From Actinorhabdospora filicis (GTDB lineage Bacteria > Actinomycetota > Actinomycetes > Mycobacteriales > Micromonosporaceae): a stretch of DNA of 64,000 nucleotides. The notes under the pieces are model-generated. The model saw nothing but the letters and a program-made list of their open reading frames with translations, was not told the DNA's origin and did no database searches. Position numbers and translations under genes: made by a program. Shown here in pieces: positions 32,904 to 41,351 of the stretch. How positions within the stretch are numbered: position 1 is the first letter of the stretch; each line of letters begins with the position of its first letter. The stretch lies in assembly GCF_030269765.1 (NCBI RefSeq), contig NZ_BSTX01000003.1, positions 950,377-1,014,376 on the forward strand, in the 5' to 3' direction.

Positions 32904-33863
32904 TCAGTGCCGCTCCAGTAGCGCCCGGCCGAGATCGGTCGCGTGGTGCAGGACGGCCTTGCCCGCGCGGACGGTCACCAGCAGCCCGGCCTCGCGGAGG
33001 GTCCGGGCGTGCTGGCTGGCGGTGGGTGGGCTGATGCCGAGCCGCGCGGCCAGTCCGGTGGTGGTCGCCGACTCGCCGGCCAGCGCGTACAGCGCGGCGG
33101 CCCGGGTGGCGCCCAGGAGCTCGCCCAGCCCGGCGGCGGGCCCGGTCTCGGTGAGCCAGCCGGGACGCGGGTTGGCCGGGTAGGCCAGCACCGGCGGGTG
33201 CTCGGGATCGAGGAGCCGGGTCGGGTGCTTCAGGCAGAAGAAGGTGGGCGTGAGCGTCAGGCCCCGGCCGTCGAGGTACAGGTCGTCGTCGAGCGGGAAC
33301 GGCACCTGCCACACCGGCGGGGTCCACGTCGCGCCCGGCACCACCGTGCGCAGCAGCCGGTCCACGCCGCCGGACATCAGGTCGGCGGCGCGCCGGTTGC
33401 GGTCGGCGGCGACCGTGGCGTTGATCTGCGGCCAGTGCGGGGCCAGGACGGCGTCGTGGAAGCCGGTGATGGCCGCGCCCAGGCGGCGCAGCGTGGCCGG
33501 ATCGCCCTCGGCGAGCAGCGCGGCCGAACCGGGCAGCCGCCCGGCCCCGCCGAGCCGGGTCAGCTCGTGCGCGATGCGTGTCTTCGGCGCCGACATCACC
33601 GCCTCCACGCCCTCGCGCAAGTGGACGGTGCCCGTCGCGGGGGTGAGGAAGTCGGGGCAGTAGCCGTAGGGCGGCATGAGCCGCAGCAGGCCGCCGAAGG
33701 CGGCGGCCTCACCGCGCGCCCGCCGTCGCCACCGGCCGAAGAGCACCTCCGCGTCGGACTTCTGCAGCAGATGCGCCGCCAGCAGCGTCTCCCACAGGGG
33801 ATCGACGGCCGCCGACACGCGCACCCGGGTCAGGTCCTCGGCCGTGAAATGCACACGCAGCAC
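32904..33863 (-). CDS. ArsR-type winged-helix regulator with N-terminal DUF5937-like domain
   Basis: 319 residues from GTG 33863 (GGGGGAAC upstream). The C-terminal 80 residues are an ArsR-like winged helix: LYALAGESATTTGLAARLGISPPTASQHARTLREAGLLVTVRAGKAVLHHATDLGRALL. The N-terminal 230 residues (LRVHFTAEDLTRVRVSAAVDPLWETLLAAHLLQ) match the actinobacterial group in which a long sensor domain precedes the HTH. It carries no cysteine metal site, so it is not a metal sensor. Its target is unknown; the gene ends 6 bases from the convergent small membrane protein. Confidence 0.85.
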   Translation of the reverse strand: MLRVHFTAEDLTRVRVSAAVDPLWETLLAAHLLQKSDAEVLFGRWRRRARGEAAAFGGLLRLMPPYGYCPDFLTPATGTVHLREGVEAVMSAPKTRIAHELTRLGGAGRLPGSAALLAEGDPATLRRLGAAITGFHDAVLAPHWPQINATVAADRNRRAADLMSGGVDRLLRTVVPGATWTPPVWQVPFPLDDDLYLDGRGLTLTPTFFCLKHPTRLLDPEHPPVLAYPANPRPGWLTETGPAAGLGELLGATRAAALYALAGESATTTGLAARLGISPPTASQHARTLREAGLLVTVRAGKAVLHHATDLGRALLERH

Positions 33864-33947
33864 TGTTCCCCCTCTACGGCCCCGACCGCTCCCCACGGTC
33901 CCGGCGGCTCCCCAAGATAGAGCGGGCCCGCCAGATCGCGCGGGGTC

Positions 33948-34484
33948 TCAGAAGGTCAGGTGCGCGATCGCGGCCAGGTCGATGCCGTGGCGGCGGTAGA
34001 CCTCGACGGTGTTCTCGCCGGTGAGCGCGGCCGGGTCGACGCCCAGGAGCCGGGCGGCGCGATGGACGGTCCCGGCGTCGTGGGCCTCGATCTCCAGGTA
34101 GGGCGGGATCAGCGGCCAGGAGTCGATCTCCAGCGCGGCGCCGCCCAGGGTGAAGGAGGCGCGACGGTTCTCCTGGTAGGAGCGGGCGGTGTGCCCGAGC
34201 TTGGCGAGCAGGACGCGGGTGGTGTCGAAGTCGCCGACCACGACCTCGGTCTCGGTGGTTCCGTCGATGCCGTCGTGGGCGATCTCCTTGACCGCCAGGG
34301 TGACCGTGGTCCCGTCGTCACGCAGCCGCAGCCACCGGCCGGGATCGCCCGGGGTGATGTCGTAGACGAGCCGCCGCTGGAGCGCCTCGCCGACGCGGTG
34401 CCCGCCCCGGTCGAGGATCAGCGCGGCCATCGCCTCGGGATCGACGTCGAGGAGCTTCGCCTCGTACTCGATGCCGGAACCCAT
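33948..34484 (-). CDS. CYTH domain protein (class IV adenylyl cyclase/triphosphatase family)
   Basis: 178 residues from ATG 34484. It opens with GIEYEAKLLDVD, the ExExK metal/triphosphate motif of the CYTH tunnel fold. RWLRLRDDG, TLAVKEI, TETEVVVGDFD and YLEIEAHD supply the alternating Arg/Lys/Glu residues of the barrel. Activity could be inorganic triphosphatase, thiamine triphosphatase or adenylyl cyclase. It is divergent from the Cys-rich peptide locus. Confidence 0.88.
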   Translation of the reverse strand: MGSGIEYEAKLLDVDPEAMAALILDRGGHRVGEALQRRLVYDITPGDPGRWLRLRDDGTTVTLAVKEIAHDGIDGTTETEVVVGDFDTTRVLLAKLGHTARSYQENRRASFTLGGAALEIDSWPLIPPYLEIEAHDAGTVHRAARLLGVDPAALTGENTVEVYRRHGIDLAAIAHLTF

Positions 34485-34544
34485 GTGACGTCCGCCTTCC
34501 GCTCGACTGCCGGGATGACGGTACCCGCCCACTGAAACGTTCGG

Positions 34545-34573
34545 TTGACCAAATAGAAACCTTTCAATACAGT
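34545..34573 (+). promoter_or_regulatory. Strong vegetative promoter for the Cys-rich peptide locus
   Basis: TTGACC (34545-34550), 17-base spacer, TACAGT (34568-34573): a near-consensus sigma-70-type promoter pointing right. It is AT-rich against the background and flanked by TGAAA/TTTCA symmetry (34532-34566) that could be an operator. The start of transcription would be near 34580. Confidence 0.6.
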
Positions 34574-34633
34574 CGAGCGGTCCACAAAGGACTCTCCGTG
34601 CCGCGGGGGTGCGGAGGCAGCGAGGAGACGCGC

Positions 34634-34850
34634 ATGTAGAAGTTCGCCGACCGCTTACTGAACCGTCTCGTTCCCCGGACGCGCGCCAAGGGCGCCTGCA
34701 ACAGCTACCTGAAGTGCGACGCCTGCATGTCCGACGGCTGGCAGTACTGCCGCCGGTGCTACATGGCCGGCGGCTCCTGCTCCGCGCCCTACTGCGAGGG
34801 AGCCTGGCGCCGCCAGTGCATCCAGCGGCCCTCGCCCGAACCCGTGATCA
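34634..34850 (+). pseudogene. Cys-rich small peptide gene with amber second codon
   Basis: GAGGAG lies at an ideal distance before ATG 34634, but the next codon is TAG. Beyond it the frame reads KFADRLLNRLVPRTRAKGAC and then a segment with eight cysteines (CNSYLKCDAC, YCRRC, SC, YC, QC) rich in Gly, Tyr and Trp, as in small disulfide-rich or modified peptides. One base change (AAG to TAG) would explain it: intact, it would begin MKKFADRLLNRL. The frame has no stop before the hairpin at 34851 and would run on antisense into the kinase gene, so the 3' end may also be damaged. Codon 8 is TTA. A good promoter and a hairpin bracket it. Sequencing error, recent pseudogene or amber readthrough remain possible. 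Confidence 0.4.
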
Positions 34851-36395
34851 CGCGCCCGGCGGTGAGCCGCCGGGCGCGTCCTCGGCTTCGGGCAGTTCCA
34901 CCACGAACATCCCGCCGGGTCCCGCCCCGGCGCGGACGGTGCCCCGGTAGCCGGTCACCATGCCGCGCACGATCGCCAGGCCCAGCCCGCTGCCGCCGTC
35001 ATCGCGGGCGCGGGCGTCGTCGAGGCGGATGAAGCGGTCGAAGACGCGCTCGCGGTCCTCCGGCGCGATGCCGGGGCCGTCGTCGGTGACGGTCAGGATC
35101 ACCGTGCCGTGGCGGACCTCCACGCGCGCCGAGACCGCCGAGGCGGCGTGCCGGGCGGCGTTGTCGAGGAGGTTGCGCAGGACGCGCGCCAGCCCGTGCT
35201 CGTCGCCGCCGACCAGGGCGGGCCCGTCGGTGGCGGCCGTCCAGGTCGTGCCGGGGTCGAGGTGCTCGCGTTCGGCGATCTGCTCCTCGGCGAGCCCGGC
35301 GAGGTCGACGGTTCCGTGCACGGCGCGGACGCCGCCGTCCAGCCGCGCCAGCAGCAGCAGGTCGTCGGAGAGGGCCTGGAGCCGCACGGTCTCGGCGAGG
35401 ACGCCCTCGGCGACCTCGCGCCAGTCGACGTCGTGCCCGAAGCGCATCTGCACCTCGATGGAGTTGCGCAGCGTCGCCAGCGGGCTGCGCAGCTCGTGTG
35501 AGGCGTCGGCGACGAACTCCCGCTGCCGGGACAGCGCGGCGGCCAGCCGGGCGAGGGTCGCGTTGGTCGTCTCGGCCAGCCGCCCGATCTCGTCGCGGGC
35601 CTTGGGGACGGGGACGCGCAGGTCGGGGTCGGAGTCGCTGATCTCGGCCATCCGCAGGCGGATGCGCTCGACCGGGCGCAGCGCGCGCCCGGTGATCCAC
35701 CAGGCGATCCCGGCCACGAACAGGACCGCCACGGGCACGCCCAGGCCGAGGGCCTGGCGCATGGTGGCGGCGACGGCGTCGGCCTCCTGCGGCATGGCCA
35801 GCACGAAGACGGCGAACTTGGCGGGTTCCTGCCGGTAGACCTCGCCGGCGGGCAGCATCTCGGGTTGGATGTTGTCGGCGACGGTGACGGCGGCGTCGTA
35901 GACGCGGGGTGTGCCGCCCGAGCCGAGGAACACGTCGGAGCGGTCGGTCCACACCGCTACCTCGGCCCGCCAGTAGCCGGGCCCGTAGCTGCGCATGACC
36001 GGCGGCGTCGGGTCACCGCGGCCCATGGTCAGGGGCGTGGTCAGGTCGTTCCGGTCGAAGTAGAGGACTTCCTCCTTGCCCGACAGGGGCGCGCCGGTGA
36101 GCGAGGGCGCGAACAGCGGCGACGCGGCGAACCAGCGTCCGTCGCCGTCGAGGGCGATCCACCACACGTCGCCCTGGCCGGGGACGGCCTGGCTGACGGG
36201 CGTGTCGATCCCGCCGATGGCGGCGGCGATGGCGCGCGAGTCGTCCATGGCGCGGGCGACCTCGTCGTCCATGCGCTTGTCGCGGGCGTAGACGGTCAGC
36301 CACCAGCCGCCCGCGCCGAACACGATCGCGGCGGCCAGCGCGGTGCTCAGGAACGCCCGGACGCGCACCGACAGCGAGCGCCTGGCCTCAGGCAT
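34848..36395 (-). CDS. Sensor histidine kinase of a two-component system
   Basis: 515 residues from ATG 36395, overlapping the response-regulator stop by 8 bases. TM1 at about 15-35, an extracytoplasmic sensor of about 170 residues, TM2 at about 217-235, HAMP (ALRPVERIRLRMAEISDSD), HisKA with H300 in DASHELRSPL, and HATPase (NLLDNAARHA, DDGPGIAPEDRERVFDRF, GSGLGLAIV). It autophosphorylates on H300 and passes phosphate to the adjacent OmpR-type regulator. The signal is unknown; the divergent target may be the DUF2079 gene. Confidence 0.95.
   Translation of the reverse strand: MPEARRSLSVRVRAFLSTALAAAIVFGAGGWWLTVYARDKRMDDEVARAMDDSRAIAAAIGGIDTPVSQAVPGQGDVWWIALDGDGRWFAASPLFAPSLTGAPLSGKEEVLYFDRNDLTTPLTMGRGDPTPPVMRSYGPGYWRAEVAVWTDRSDVFLGSGGTPRVYDAAVTVADNIQPEMLPAGEVYRQEPAKFAVFVLAMPQEADAVAATMRQALGLGVPVAVLFVAGIAWWITGRALRPVERIRLRMAEISDSDPDLRVPVPKARDEIGRLAETTNATLARLAAALSRQREFVADASHELRSPLATLRNSIEVQMRFGHDVDWREVAEGVLAETVRLQALSDDLLLLARLDGGVRAVHGTVDLAGLAEEQIAEREHLDPGTTWTAATDGPALVGGDEHGLARVLRNLLDNAARHAASAVSARVEVRHGTVILTVTDDGPGIAPEDRERVFDRFIRLDDARARDDGGSGLGLAIVRGMVTGYRGTVRAGAGPGGMFVVELPEAEDAPGGSPPGA
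34851..34878. terminator. 12-bp stem hairpin at kinase 3' end / Cys-rich locus end
   Basis: CGCGCCCGGCGG and CCGCCGGGCGCG form a perfect 12-bp stem with loop TGAG. It lies inside the last codons of the convergent histidine kinase and downstream of the Cys-rich frame, so it could terminate the plus-strand transcript. Confidence 0.55.
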
Positions 36396-37062
36396 CGGCG
36401 ACCAGGCGGTACCCGCCACCCCGCACGGTCTCGATGCTGGCGCGCCCGAAGGGCAGGTCCAGTTTGCGGCGCAGGGCCCGGATGTAGACCTCCACGATGT
36501 TGACGTCGCCGCTGAAGGCGTGGTCCCACACCTCGTCGAGGATGTCCACCTTGGACACCACCTCGCCCTGGCGGCGGGCCAGGCACTCCACGACGGCGAA
36601 CTCCTTGGCGGTCAGTCGCACCTCCTCGCCGGCGCGGCGGCAGCGGCGCGCGGCCGGGTCCAGCCACAGGTCGCCGACCCGCAGCGCCACCGGGCGGGTG
36701 GCGCCGCCGCGGCGCAGCAGCGCCCGCAGCCGCGCCGCCAGGACCACGTAGGAGAAGGGCTTGGAGAGGTAGTCGTCGGCGCCGGTGTCGAGGGCCTCGG
36801 CCTCGTCGTACTCGCCGTTCTTGGCCGTCAGCATCAGGATCGGCACGGTGCTGCCGGAGCGGCGGATGTGGTCGCAGACGACATAGCCGTTCATGCCCGG
36901 CAGCATGATGTCCAGGATCACCGCCGCGTAGGGGTAGGCGGTGGCCGCCGTCAGCCCCTCGCGGCCGTCGTGGACGACGTCGACGGCGTAGCCCTCACCG
37001 CGCAGCCCGGTGGCCAGGGTGCGGGCCAGGCGGACCTCGTCCTCCACGATCAACAAGCGCAT
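36388..37062 (-). CDS. OmpR/PhoB-type response regulator
   Basis: 224 residues. Receiver domain with acidic pocket (IVEDE), phosphoacceptor D51 (ILDIMLPGMNG), the switch Thr (MLTAK) and Lys (LSKPF). The C-terminal winged helix (LTAKEFAVVECLARRQGEVVSKVDILDEVW ... VNIVEVYIRALRRKL ... IETVRGGGYRLV) is of OmpR type. It is the first gene of the two-component operon. Tandem TTCAGCCG repeats at 37106-37131 just upstream are plausible binding sites, giving autoregulation and control of the divergent gene. Confidence 0.95.
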   Translation of the reverse strand: MRLLIVEDEVRLARTLATGLRGEGYAVDVVHDGREGLTAATAYPYAAVILDIMLPGMNGYVVCDHIRRSGSTVPILMLTAKNGEYDEAEALDTGADDYLSKPFSYVVLAARLRALLRRGGATRPVALRVGDLWLDPAARRCRRAGEEVRLTAKEFAVVECLARRQGEVVSKVDILDEVWDHAFSGDVNIVEVYIRALRRKLDLPFGRASIETVRGGGYRLVADA

Positions 37063-37105
37063 CGCACCAGTATCCCGCGCGCGTCCCGGCGGCCCTGAAA
37101 ACCGG

Positions 37106-37131
37106 TTCAGCCGCCTTCAGCCGATCCTCAG
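37106..37131. promoter_or_regulatory. Helically phased TTCAGCCG repeats, candidate response-regulator site
   Basis: TTCAGCCG at 37106 and 37116 and CTCAG at 37127 are spaced 10 and 11 bases, with an inverted CTGAA at 37095. Direct repeats at helical spacing are the typical target of OmpR/PhoB regulators. The site lies in the 93-base gap between the divergent response-regulator and DUF2079 genes. Confidence 0.55.
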
Positions 37132-37155
37132 TGCCCGCTGGACAGCCTCGCGGCC

Positions 37156-38496
37156 ATGCCCACCCCTCTCCGGCGCCTGCTGGTACGCCTGCCGGTCCCG
37201 CTGACGCTGTTCGCGCTCTACACGGCCGTCTCGGTCAACCGGCACCGGTCCATGCTGACCTCCGGCTTCGACCTGGGCATCTTCACCCAGGCCGTGCGCG
37301 GCTACGCCGAGCTGCGCGCGCCCGTGGCCGAACTCAAGAGCCCCGGCTTCGCGCTCCTCGGCGACCACTTCCACCCCGTCCTGGCGCTGCTGGCGCCCCT
37401 GTACCGGCTGTGGCCGAGCCCGGTGACGCTGCTGGTGGCGCAGGCGGCGCTGCTGGCGCTGTCCGCCGTCCCCGTCACCACGCTGGCCACCGAGCGCCTC
37501 GGCCGCCTCGCCGGGACCTCCCTCGGCCTCGCCTACGGGCTGTCGTGGGGGATCCAGGGCGCGGTCGGCTTCGACTTCCACGAGATCGCCTTCGCCGTGC
37601 CGCTGCTGGCGATGAGCCTCACGCGCCTGGCCCGCGGCCACCACCTCGCCACCGCCCTGTGGGCGCTGCCGCTGCTGCTGGTCAAGGAGGACCAGGCGGC
37701 CACCGTGGCCGCCATCGGCGTCCTGCTGCTCCTGCGCGGATCCCGCCGCCTGGGCGCCGCGCTGACCGCCGTCGCCGCCCTCGCCGGGTTCCTGCTCATC
37801 ACCGTGGTCATCCCCGCGATGAACCCGCTGGGAACCTACGAGTACCTCCATTCCGCGCGCGGACACGGCGAGAACCCCTTCGCGCGCCTCCTCCTGCCGC
37901 TGGACAAGGCGTGGCTGCCGCTGGCGCTGCTCGCGCCCACCCTCCTGCTCGCCGCGCGCTCGTCCATCGCGCTCATCGCCGTCCCCACGCTGCTGCTGCG
38001 GATGTGGTCGGCCAACGAGTCCTACTGGGGCACCGGCTTCCACTACAGCGCGGTGCTGATGCCGGTGGTGTTCACCGCGATGCTGGACGCGCGCGTCCGC
38101 CACCGCCTCATCGCCCACGCCGCCCTCGCCGTGGCCCTCGCCTGGACCGCGACCGGCCTGCCCCTGCGCGAAGCCGTCACCCCGGACGCCTGGCGCGTCC
38201 CCTCGCCGGTCACCACCACCGAGACCGTCCTCGCGCTCATCCCCGAAGGCACCGCGGTCGCCGCCGACAACCGCTTCGCCGCCGCCCTCACCGCCCGCCA
38301 CACCGTCTACCTGTTCCCCACCCACCCCTCGCAGGGAATCCGCCCGGAATGGGTGGCCGTCTCCGACCCGCCCGGGCGCTCACCCCTGCCCGCCGCCGAG
38401 AACCTCGCCGCCCGCGAGGCCCTGCCCGGACGCGGATACCTCCTGGTCGCCGGGGCACCGGGGATCCGCCTGTACCGCCTGCCGCCGCCGGGATAG
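37156..38496 (+). CDS. DUF2079 polytopic membrane protein
   Basis: 446 residues with about 9-10 hydrophobic segments. Blocks GFDLGIFTQAVRGYAELRAPVAELKSPGF, LGDHFHPVLALLAPLYRLWPSP and VKEDQAA match the DUF2079 family of GT-C-like membrane proteins; the conserved acidic GFDLGIF and GDHFHP motifs sit in the first outer loop, as in lipid-linked glycosyltransferases. The C-terminal 110 residues form a soluble domain (IPEGTAVAADNRFAAALTARHTVYLFP). Function is unproven. It is divergent from the two-component system and may be in its regulon. Confidence 0.85.
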   Translation: MPTPLRRLLVRLPVPLTLFALYTAVSVNRHRSMLTSGFDLGIFTQAVRGYAELRAPVAELKSPGFALLGDHFHPVLALLAPLYRLWPSPVTLLVAQAALLALSAVPVTTLATERLGRLAGTSLGLAYGLSWGIQGAVGFDFHEIAFAVPLLAMSLTRLARGHHLATALWALPLLLVKEDQAATVAAIGVLLLLRGSRRLGAALTAVAALAGFLLITVVIPAMNPLGTYEYLHSARGHGENPFARLLLPLDKAWLPLALLAPTLLLAARSSIALIAVPTLLLRMWSANESYWGTGFHYSAVLMPVVFTAMLDARVRHRLIAHAALAVALAWTATGLPLREAVTPDAWRVPSPVTTTETVLALIPEGTAVAADNRFAAALTARHTVYLFPTHPSQGIRPEWVAVSDPPGRSPLPAAENLAAREALPGRGYLLVAGAPGIRLYRLPPPG

Positions 38497-38523
38497 TCTT
38501 CGCCACCGATCCCGAGGAGCCCC

Positions 38524-39393
38524 ATGCGCGTCACACCCCTGGCCGATCCCGCCCGCACCGAGTGGTCCCACCGGCTCGCCTGGCTCGCCGACGAGGACGG
38601 CGTACCCGTCGGCTCGGCGTTCCTGCGCTACTCGGCCCACACCGACGACGCCCACCGGGCCGAACTGGAACTCACCGTCCACCCCGCGCACCGCCGCGCC
38701 GGTATCGGCACCACGCTGCTGGACGCCGTCCTGGACACCGCGCGGGCCGACGGTGTCCGCGTCCTGCGCGTCGTGACCGGCGACGAGGCCCCGGGACCGG
38801 ACTTCCTCGCCGCGCGCGGCTTCCGGCGCGTGCTGGCCCTCACCTTCGGCCGCCTCGACCTGCGCACCGCCGACCTCGCGCCCGTGCGCGCCCTCGCCGA
38901 GCAGGCACACCCCGGCTACCGCCTCGTCGACTGGGCCGGGACCGTGCCCGGCGAGCTCGCCGAGACCTACGCCGCCTCCCGCCGCGCCATGGACGACATG
39001 CCCATGGACGACGCCGACCACACCCCCGAGGTCTGGGACGTCGCCCGCCTCCACGCCGTCGCCAAGATCGTCGCCGACCGCGGCGAGCACCTGCACACCG
39101 TCGCCGCGCTCGCCGCCGACGGCTCGATCGCCGGGTTCAGCGAGCTGGTGACCGGCGCCGACGGCGACGGCGACGCCCAGCACTACGGCACCGCCGTCCT
39201 GCCCGCCCATCGCGGGCACGGCCTGGGCGCGTGGATGAAGGCCGCCTCGGTCGTGCGCGCCGCCGCGCACTTCCCGAAGCTGGAGGGGCTGCTCACCGAC
39301 ACCGCCGAGAGCAACACCGCCATGCGCGCGATCAACGACCGCTTCGGCTACGCGCCCACACACCGGCTCCTGTACTTCGAACGTTCGGTGTGA
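38524..39393 (+). CDS. Tandem GNAT acetyltransferase (Eis/MshD-like two-domain)
   Basis: 289 residues with two GNAT repeats. The N-terminal one has ELELTVHPAHRRAGIGTTLLDAVLD; the C-terminal one has HYGTAVLPAHRGHGLGAWMKAA followed by TDTAESNTAMRAINDRFGYAPTHRLLYFERSV. Both acetyl-CoA loops look intact. The double-domain layout recalls mycothiol synthase but lacks clear diagnostic residues, so the acceptor is unknown. Its last 62 bases overlap the convergent membrane protein gene. Confidence 0.87.
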   Translation: MRVTPLADPARTEWSHRLAWLADEDGVPVGSAFLRYSAHTDDAHRAELELTVHPAHRRAGIGTTLLDAVLDTARADGVRVLRVVTGDEAPGPDFLAARGFRRVLALTFGRLDLRTADLAPVRALAEQAHPGYRLVDWAGTVPGELAETYAASRRAMDDMPMDDADHTPEVWDVARLHAVAKIVADRGEHLHTVAALAADGSIAGFSELVTGADGDGDAQHYGTAVLPAHRGHGLGAWMKAASVVRAAAHFPKLEGLLTDTAESNTAMRAINDRFGYAPTHRLLYFERSV

Positions 39394-40264
39394 GACAGAC
39401 CGGCCGGGTCCGCCGCTGGTACCACCACGCGGCGATCCCGGCCGTCACGCCGAAACCGCCGAACCCGAGCGCCGCCGCGCCCACGATCCACCACGGCGCC
39501 TCGTAGCCCAGGCCGCCCCAGAACGGCAGGATCGCCGCCATGCCCAGCCCGTACGGGCCGAGCGTGACCGCGCCCAGCCACGCCGGGACCAGCGGGATCC
39601 AGCGCGGCACCGGACGCCCGGCGAGCACGAGCGTCCAGCGCGGGAAACGCTGCCCCCACCGCGCCACCAGCGCCAGGTTCAGGACCCCCGCCAGGACCCC
39701 CAGGACCGCCGTCAGGTCGATCCCGCCCGCGCCGAGCGCGCCCATCGCGCCATCGCCGTGCAGGTCCGGTCCCGCGAAGCCGCCGATCGGCACGCCCAGG
39801 GCCCACAGCGTCTTGATCGCCGCGTACGGCAGGAACGACGCCGCGCCCAGCCACGCGGCCACCCGCACCCACCGCGGCGGGTCCGAGGGCTCCGGCGCGG
39901 CCTTCCGCGTCCGCTCCGGCGGATGCGCGTCCCCGCAGCGCACGCACCGCCCGCGCCGGCGCCGCCGCGTCGCGGTCGCCGCCACCGCCAGCAGCACCGC
40001 GCCCACCGCGCAGCCCAGCCCGTTCAGCAGCCGCGGCCAGTCCTCCACCCGGCCCGCACCGGCGGTCGCCACCAGGTCGATCACCAGCCCGAAGGACCCC
40101 GCCGCGCCCGCGGCGGCCGCCGCCCACATCGCCGGCACCCACCGCAGCAGCGTCACCAGCGCGGCGGCCAGGCCGATCACGGCGAACCACGGGCGTCCCA
40201 GGAACGGCGCCAGAACCGAGTAGAGGACCGCCCAGGAGGCGGCGAGCACGTGCGATCGAAGCAT
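39332..40264 (-). CDS. Polytopic membrane protein with cytoplasmic CxxC loop
   Basis: 310 residues from ATG 40264, with about 7-8 hydrophobic helices (VLAASWAVLYSVLAPFLG, WFAVIGLAAALVTLLRWVPAMWAA and others). A polar loop RRRRRGRCVRCGDAHPPERTRKA has a CxxC pair that might bind zinc. I do not recognise the family. Both its 3' end and the convergent GNAT 3' end read well, so the 62-base overlap appears genuine. Confidence 0.7.
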   Translation of the reverse strand: MLRSHVLAASWAVLYSVLAPFLGRPWFAVIGLAAALVTLLRWVPAMWAAAAAGAAGSFGLVIDLVATAGAGRVEDWPRLLNGLGCAVGAVLLAVAATATRRRRRGRCVRCGDAHPPERTRKAAPEPSDPPRWVRVAAWLGAASFLPYAAIKTLWALGVPIGGFAGPDLHGDGAMGALGAGGIDLTAVLGVLAGVLNLALVARWGQRFPRWTLVLAGRPVPRWIPLVPAWLGAVTLGPYGLGMAAILPFWGGLGYEAPWWIVGAAALGFGGFGVTAGIAAWWYQRRTRPVCLTPNVRSTGAGVWARSRSGR

Positions 40265-40338
40265 GGGCGCAAGACTGCGGCCGCGCCCGCCGCGCGCCCT
40301 CACCCCAAGGAGCCGGAGGCATCCCCCTCGTGGGGGAG

Positions 40339-40722
40339 TCAGGACTCGCGCGCCACCGTGGCCAGCAGCCCCCGCAGGTCGGCGGCCGTCCCACTGGCCC
40401 GCAGGTTCTCCACGTGCCCGTCACCGGTGCGCCGGTGGTACTCCAGATGCAGCTTCCCGCCCGCGTCCAGCGCGTCGACCAGCGCCGACACCGCGCCCGC
40501 CGCGCGCTCGCCGGGCACCGGGTCCTCGAACCGCAGGACCGGCAGCCACACGTCCTCGTCCATCGCCACGAACTTCGGGACGGCGTCGGCGAACTCCACC
40601 CGCCACCCCGCGCGCTCCAGCGCCTCGGCGACCGCGCGCGCCTCGACCGGGTAGATCCCGGCGTCGCGGGGAACACGGTCCAGGCCGGGGAAACCCGACC
40701 GGACGATGACGAGGCTCCCCAT
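40339..40722 (-). CDS. Small hypothetical protein co-transcribed with TetR
   Basis: 127 residues; its ATG shares one base with the TetR stop (TGATG), so it is translationally coupled. Contains RAVAEALERAGWRVEFADAVPKFVAMDEDVWLPVLRFEDPVPGER and a C-terminal HLEYHRRTGDGHVENLRASG. It is soluble, with no motif I can name. The coupling suggests a role linked to the TetR regulator, but function is unknown. Confidence 0.65.
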   Translation of the reverse strand: MGSLVIVRSGFPGLDRVPRDAGIYPVEARAVAEALERAGWRVEFADAVPKFVAMDEDVWLPVLRFEDPVPGERAAGAVSALVDALDAGGKLHLEYHRRTGDGHVENLRASGTAADLRGLLATVARES

Positions 40723-41306
40723 CACCTGAACTGCTCCGCCACCAGCTCCATGGTCCGCCGCCGCAGCTCGACCACGCTCATCTCGGGATGGTCCAGCCAG
40801 TGCTGGCTGGCGATGCGCAGGGCCATCAGGAACGACGCCGCCAGGATCCGCGCGCGCAGCTCGTCGCCGTCGCCGGTGCGCGCCGCCAGGTCCACCGTCA
40901 GGTCCCGCTCGACCGCCGCGTACAGCGCCGCCGAGTGCGTGGCCAGGCTCATCGTCCGGCGCACGATCCGCATCCGCTCCAGCCACACCGGGTCGTAGGA
41001 CGTCTCGGCGGACAGCTCGTCGGCCGCGCGGGACAGCGCCTCCCACGGGCTCTCCTCGGCCGGGCGCGCCCGCACGAGCTCGACCACACGCAGCAGGCGG
41101 ACGCGGTCGCCGTACAGCAGCGCCTCCTCCTTGCCCGCGAAGTGGTTGGAGAAGGTGCGGCGGGAGACGTCGGCGGCCTCGCAGATCGCCTCGACGGTCA
41201 GCCGCTCCAGGCCGAGCTCGACGGCCAGACGCAGCGCCGCCTCGTGGAGGGCCTCGCGCGTCGCCAGCTTCTTGCGCTCGCGCAGGCCCATGGGTGCGGT
41301 GGTCAT
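40722..41306 (-). CDS. TetR family transcriptional regulator
   Basis: 194 residues from ATG 41306. HTH: LGLERLTVEAICEAADVSRRTFSNHFAGKEEALLYG. The C-terminal helices (EMSVVELRRRTMELVAEQFR) resemble the actinobacterial TetR_C group often divergent from drug exporters. It diverges from a MarR-MFS operon over a gap with a 17-bp symmetric element and is likely to repress both directions. Confidence 0.93.
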   Translation of the reverse strand: MTTAPMGLRERKKLATREALHEAALRLAVELGLERLTVEAICEAADVSRRTFSNHFAGKEEALLYGDRVRLLRVVELVRARPAEESPWEALSRAADELSAETSYDPVWLERMRIVRRTMSLATHSAALYAAVERDLTVDLAARTGDGDELRARILAASFLMALRIASQHWLDHPEMSVVELRRRTMELVAEQFR

Positions 41307-41351
41307 CGTGATCAGCGTACGTGATCCGCAGCTCATTTCCCGCTGGGCATT

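Noticed and set aside
34609..34950. Plus-strand 113-residue frame overlapping the Cys-rich peptide locus
   Set aside because: It is out of frame with the Cys-rich sequence, Arg/Leu-rich and lacks any recognisable feature; the TTGACC promoter and GAGGAG site point to ATG 34634 instead.
34727..35032. Starting the Cys-rich peptide at internal ATG 34727
   Set aside because: It loses three of the eight cysteines, has no ribosome site and runs 185 bases antisense into the kinase gene.
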